A DNA stretch of 64,000 nucleotides from JAGTVB01 sp049282355. Its GTDB lineage: Bacteria > Pseudomonadota > Gammaproteobacteria > HK1. Made by a program: the position numbers and the translations under genes. The stretch is from positions 1 to 64,000 of the forward strand of contig JBAPTW010000158.1 in assembly GCA_049282355.1 (NCBI GenBank). The letters run 5' to 3'. Of the stretch, positions 62,032-64,000 are shown one piece after another; the first letter of the stretch is position 1; each line of letters begins with the position of its first letter. The notes beneath the pieces are model-generated. The model saw nothing but the letters and a program-made list of their open reading frames with translations. It had not been told where the DNA came from and searched no databases.

Positions 62032-63999
62032 TCAGTTGGACGCCGCCGATCTCACCGGATAGCCAGCAGCCACCGCTCCACTTCGTCGATACATGTAAGC
62101 GTAATAGAGCACCGGAATGACCACGAGCGTCAGCAACGTAGCGACCAAGAGCCCGAAAATGAGCGAGATCGCCAAGCCGCGAAAGATGGGATCATCGAGA
62201 ATGAACAGTGCTCCAAGCATCGCCGCAAGACCGGTGAGCACGATGGGCTTGGCACGCACCGCGCCGGAACGAATCACCGCCTCCTCCAGCGACATCCCCT
62301 CTCTCACCTCCTTATCGATAAAATCGACCAGTAAGATGGAATTGCGAACGATGATACCCGCAAGTGCAATCATGCCGATCATGGAGGTCGCCGTAAATTG
62401 AGCGCTAAGCAGAGCATGCCCAGGCAGTACCCCGATGATGGTGAGCGGAATCGGCGCCATGATGATCAACGGTACCATATACGAGCGAAACTGAGCGACG
62501 ACCAGCAAGTAGATGAGCGCGAGCCCCACCGCGTAGGCGATCCCCATATCGCGAAAAGTCTCGTAGGAGATCTGCCACTCGCCGTCCCATTTGAGGCTGT
62601 AGTTGTAGGGATCCACTGGGGGACCGAATAGATTCTGCTCGAGTAGATAGTCCCCCACCACGCGCACCCCTTTGAGCTTGTCTCGAATTTCGAACAGGGC
62701 ATACAAGGGACTATCGAGCTTGCCGGACATATCCGCAGTGACAAAAGCCACCGGCAACAAATCTTTATGATAGATGGCTTCTTCACGTTTGCTGTGGACC
62801 ACGGATACGAACTCGGAAAGCGGAATCAGTGCGCCGCTTTCGCTGCGCAACCGCAAGCTCAAAAGGCTCGCGAGATCAGCCTTATCACCGACTGAGAACT
62901 CGAGCCGAATTGGAATCGGGTACTTGACCTTCCCGCCGTGCAGAAAACTCACATCTTCCCCTGCAAGCACCGTTTGCATAGCCGCCACCGCCGCCTGTTC
63001 GGCAATACCGAGGAGCGCGGCCTTCTGCGGATCGATGCGTGCGATCAGCTCCGGGGCAGCGGCCACACGGCTATCGTCGACATCTACCACATCGGGTGTT
63101 TCCTCAAACACCGTGCGGACTGTCTGCGCCACCCGGTTCTGGCCGGCGTAGTCCAGTCCATAGATCTCCGCCACCAAGGGTGCTTGCACGGGCGGGCCGG
63201 GCGGCACCTCGACTACCTTTACATTGGCGCCGTACTGAGCGCCGATCGCCTGCAGCGGACCACGAACGCTGCGGGCAATATCGTGGCTCTGGCGATCGCG
63301 CCGGTGCTTGTCCAGGAGGTTGATTTGGATGTCACCGAGCTCGGGGCTCTCGCGCAGGTAATACTGACGCACCAAGCCATTGAAATTGATGGGCGATGCG
63401 GTGCCGGCATAGGCTTGATAGTCGATTACCTCCGGCACCTTCGAGAGATAGGCTGAAAGTTCTCCCAGCACGCGCGCAGTCTGCTCGACGCTGGTCCCTT
63501 CGGGTAGGTCCACCAATACCTGCAATTCCGACTTGTTGTCAAAAGGCAGCATTTTGAGCACCACCGCCTGAATAAACAGCAGCCCAAGGGATAGCAACAG
63601 CAACAATAACACTGTGGCCAATAACGCAAACCGCCGTGGCGCACCCTGGCGCCCGTTGAGCAATGGGCCAATATAGGTCCTTAAGAATCCATAGAGAGAG
63701 CCGGAATCCTGGGCGTCGTTACTGGCATCAGCCTCCTGTTCATTGCGATGGTGACGCAAGAGTTGGTAGGTAAACCAAGGTGTCACTACAAAGGCCACCA
63801 TGAGCGAGATGAGCATGCCAAAGCTCGCATTGATCGGAATGGGGCTCATGTAAGGTCCCATCAGACCACTGACAAAGGCCATGGGTAACAGCGCACCAAT
63901 CACCGTGAAGGTCGCGAGGATGGTGGGCCCTCCCACCTCATCCACGGCCAGTGGAATGGCCTCTAGGAGCGGTCGGCCGCTGCGCTTCATGTGGCGATG
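62032..63999 (-). CDS. RND efflux transporter permease (partial, truncated by the window end)
   Basis: The visible 656 codons are the C-terminal part of an AcrB-like RND pump. The frame is open at the window edge and reads HRHMKRSGRPLLEA, the end of the VVVENIHRH motif. Six or so transmembrane helices follow (for example PTILATFTVIGALLPMAFV and YAVGLALIYLLVVAQFRSY), with the large periplasmic loop between. It ends at 62032. The substrate (drug, metal or lipid) cannot be told; the adaptor gene would be outside the window. Confidence 0.9.
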   Translation of the reverse strand, partial: HRHMKRSGRPLLEAIPLAVDEVGGPTILATFTVIGALLPMAFVSGLMGPYMSPIPINASFGMLISLMVAFVVTPWFTYQLLRHHRNEQEADASNDAQDSGSLYGFLRTYIGPLLNGRQGAPRRFALLATVLLLLLLSLGLLFIQAVVLKMLPFDNKSELQVLVDLPEGTSVEQTARVLGELSAYLSKVPEVIDYQAYAGTASPINFNGLVRQYYLRESPELGDIQINLLDKHRRDRQSHDIARSVRGPLQAIGAQYGANVKVVEVPPGPPVQAPLVAEIYGLDYAGQNRVAQTVRTVFEETPDVVDVDDSRVAAAPELIARIDPQKAALLGIAEQAAVAAMQTVLAGEDVSFLHGGKVKYPIPIRLEFSVGDKADLASLLSLRLRSESGALIPLSEFVSVVHSKREEAIYHKDLLPVAFVTADMSGKLDSPLYALFEIRDKLKGVRVVGDYLLEQNLFGPPVDPYNYSLKWDGEWQISYETFRDMGIAYAVGLALIYLLVVAQFRSYMVPLIIMAPIPLTIIGVLPGHALLSAQFTATSMIGMIALAGIIVRNSILLVDFIDKEVREGMSLEEAVIRSGAVRAKPIVLTGLAAMLGALFILDDPIFRGLAISLIFGLLVATLLTLVVIPVLYYAYMYRRSGAVAAGYPVRSAASN

Positions 64000-64000
64000 G

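Overview
The window is one continuous stretch of a gammaproteobacterial chromosome. Core gene order is strongly conserved: rsmI/lpoA/yraN/dolP, petABC-sspAB, degS-hisCDG-murA-ibaG-mla, yajC-secDF with tgt and queA, pcnB-folK-panBC, and mutL-miaA-hfq-hflXKC-hisZ-purA. A bc1 complex, a nif cluster, short-form HisG with HisZ, and a CbbR/CysB-like LysR regulator suggest a diazotrophic, respiring or autotrophic lineage, for example among the Chromatiales or sulfur oxidisers. The genus cannot be fixed from sequence alone. Most genes lie on the minus strand.

Layout. 1-615 holds no gene I can support. 616-9310 carries rsmI, the lpoA-yraN-dolP run (+), a macrodomain protein, sspB, sspA and the cytochrome bc1 operon. 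9311-9791 is a structured divergent regulatory region. 9792-19503 carries degS, hisCDG, murA, ibaG and the Mla genes; mlaC is absent. 19552-25136 carries secF, secD, yajC, tgt and queA. 26108-28307 is a small degraded genomic island at tRNA-Leu(CAA). It has a 35-bp repeat of the tRNA 3' end, a frameshifted and truncated tyrosine-recombinase pseudogene not reported as an ORF because it is broken, and a three-gene cassette of unknown function led by a TIGR04255 protein. 28421-36796 carries an SH3/coiled-coil membrane protein, pan/folK/pcnB, tRNA-Glu(CTC), a divergent paralogue of the SH3 protein, a gamma-glutamyltransferase, HinT and a haem lipoprotein. 36961-47070 is the purA-hisZ-hflCKX-hfq-miaA-mutL block. 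47211-50160 holds a 59-aa small protein, a NUDIX hydrolase, a DUF3050 protein and a CnoX-type thioredoxin/TPR protein.

50176-56319 is a nif operon, nifE-nifN-nifX-fdxB-nifV-nifW-nifZ. It has a sigma-54 promoter and a NifA site in front of nifE and a terminator-like hairpin after nifZ. It makes FeMo-co assembly and maturation factors, but nifHDK are not in the window. Upstream lie a BrnT/BrnA toxin-antitoxin pair and a frameshifted membrane-protein gene, then glnS, an MDR oxidoreductase, a small conserved gene, a LysR regulator and the end of an RND pump that runs off the window.

The best candidate for something undescribed is the tRNA-Leu island: a cassette of three unknown genes starting 12 nt after a tRNA and ending against a dead integrase. 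Other leads are an SD-masking hairpin on degS, a long inverted repeat around a TATAAT in the petA-degS gap, the missing mlaC, and the PLWY variant of the cytochrome b PEWY motif.
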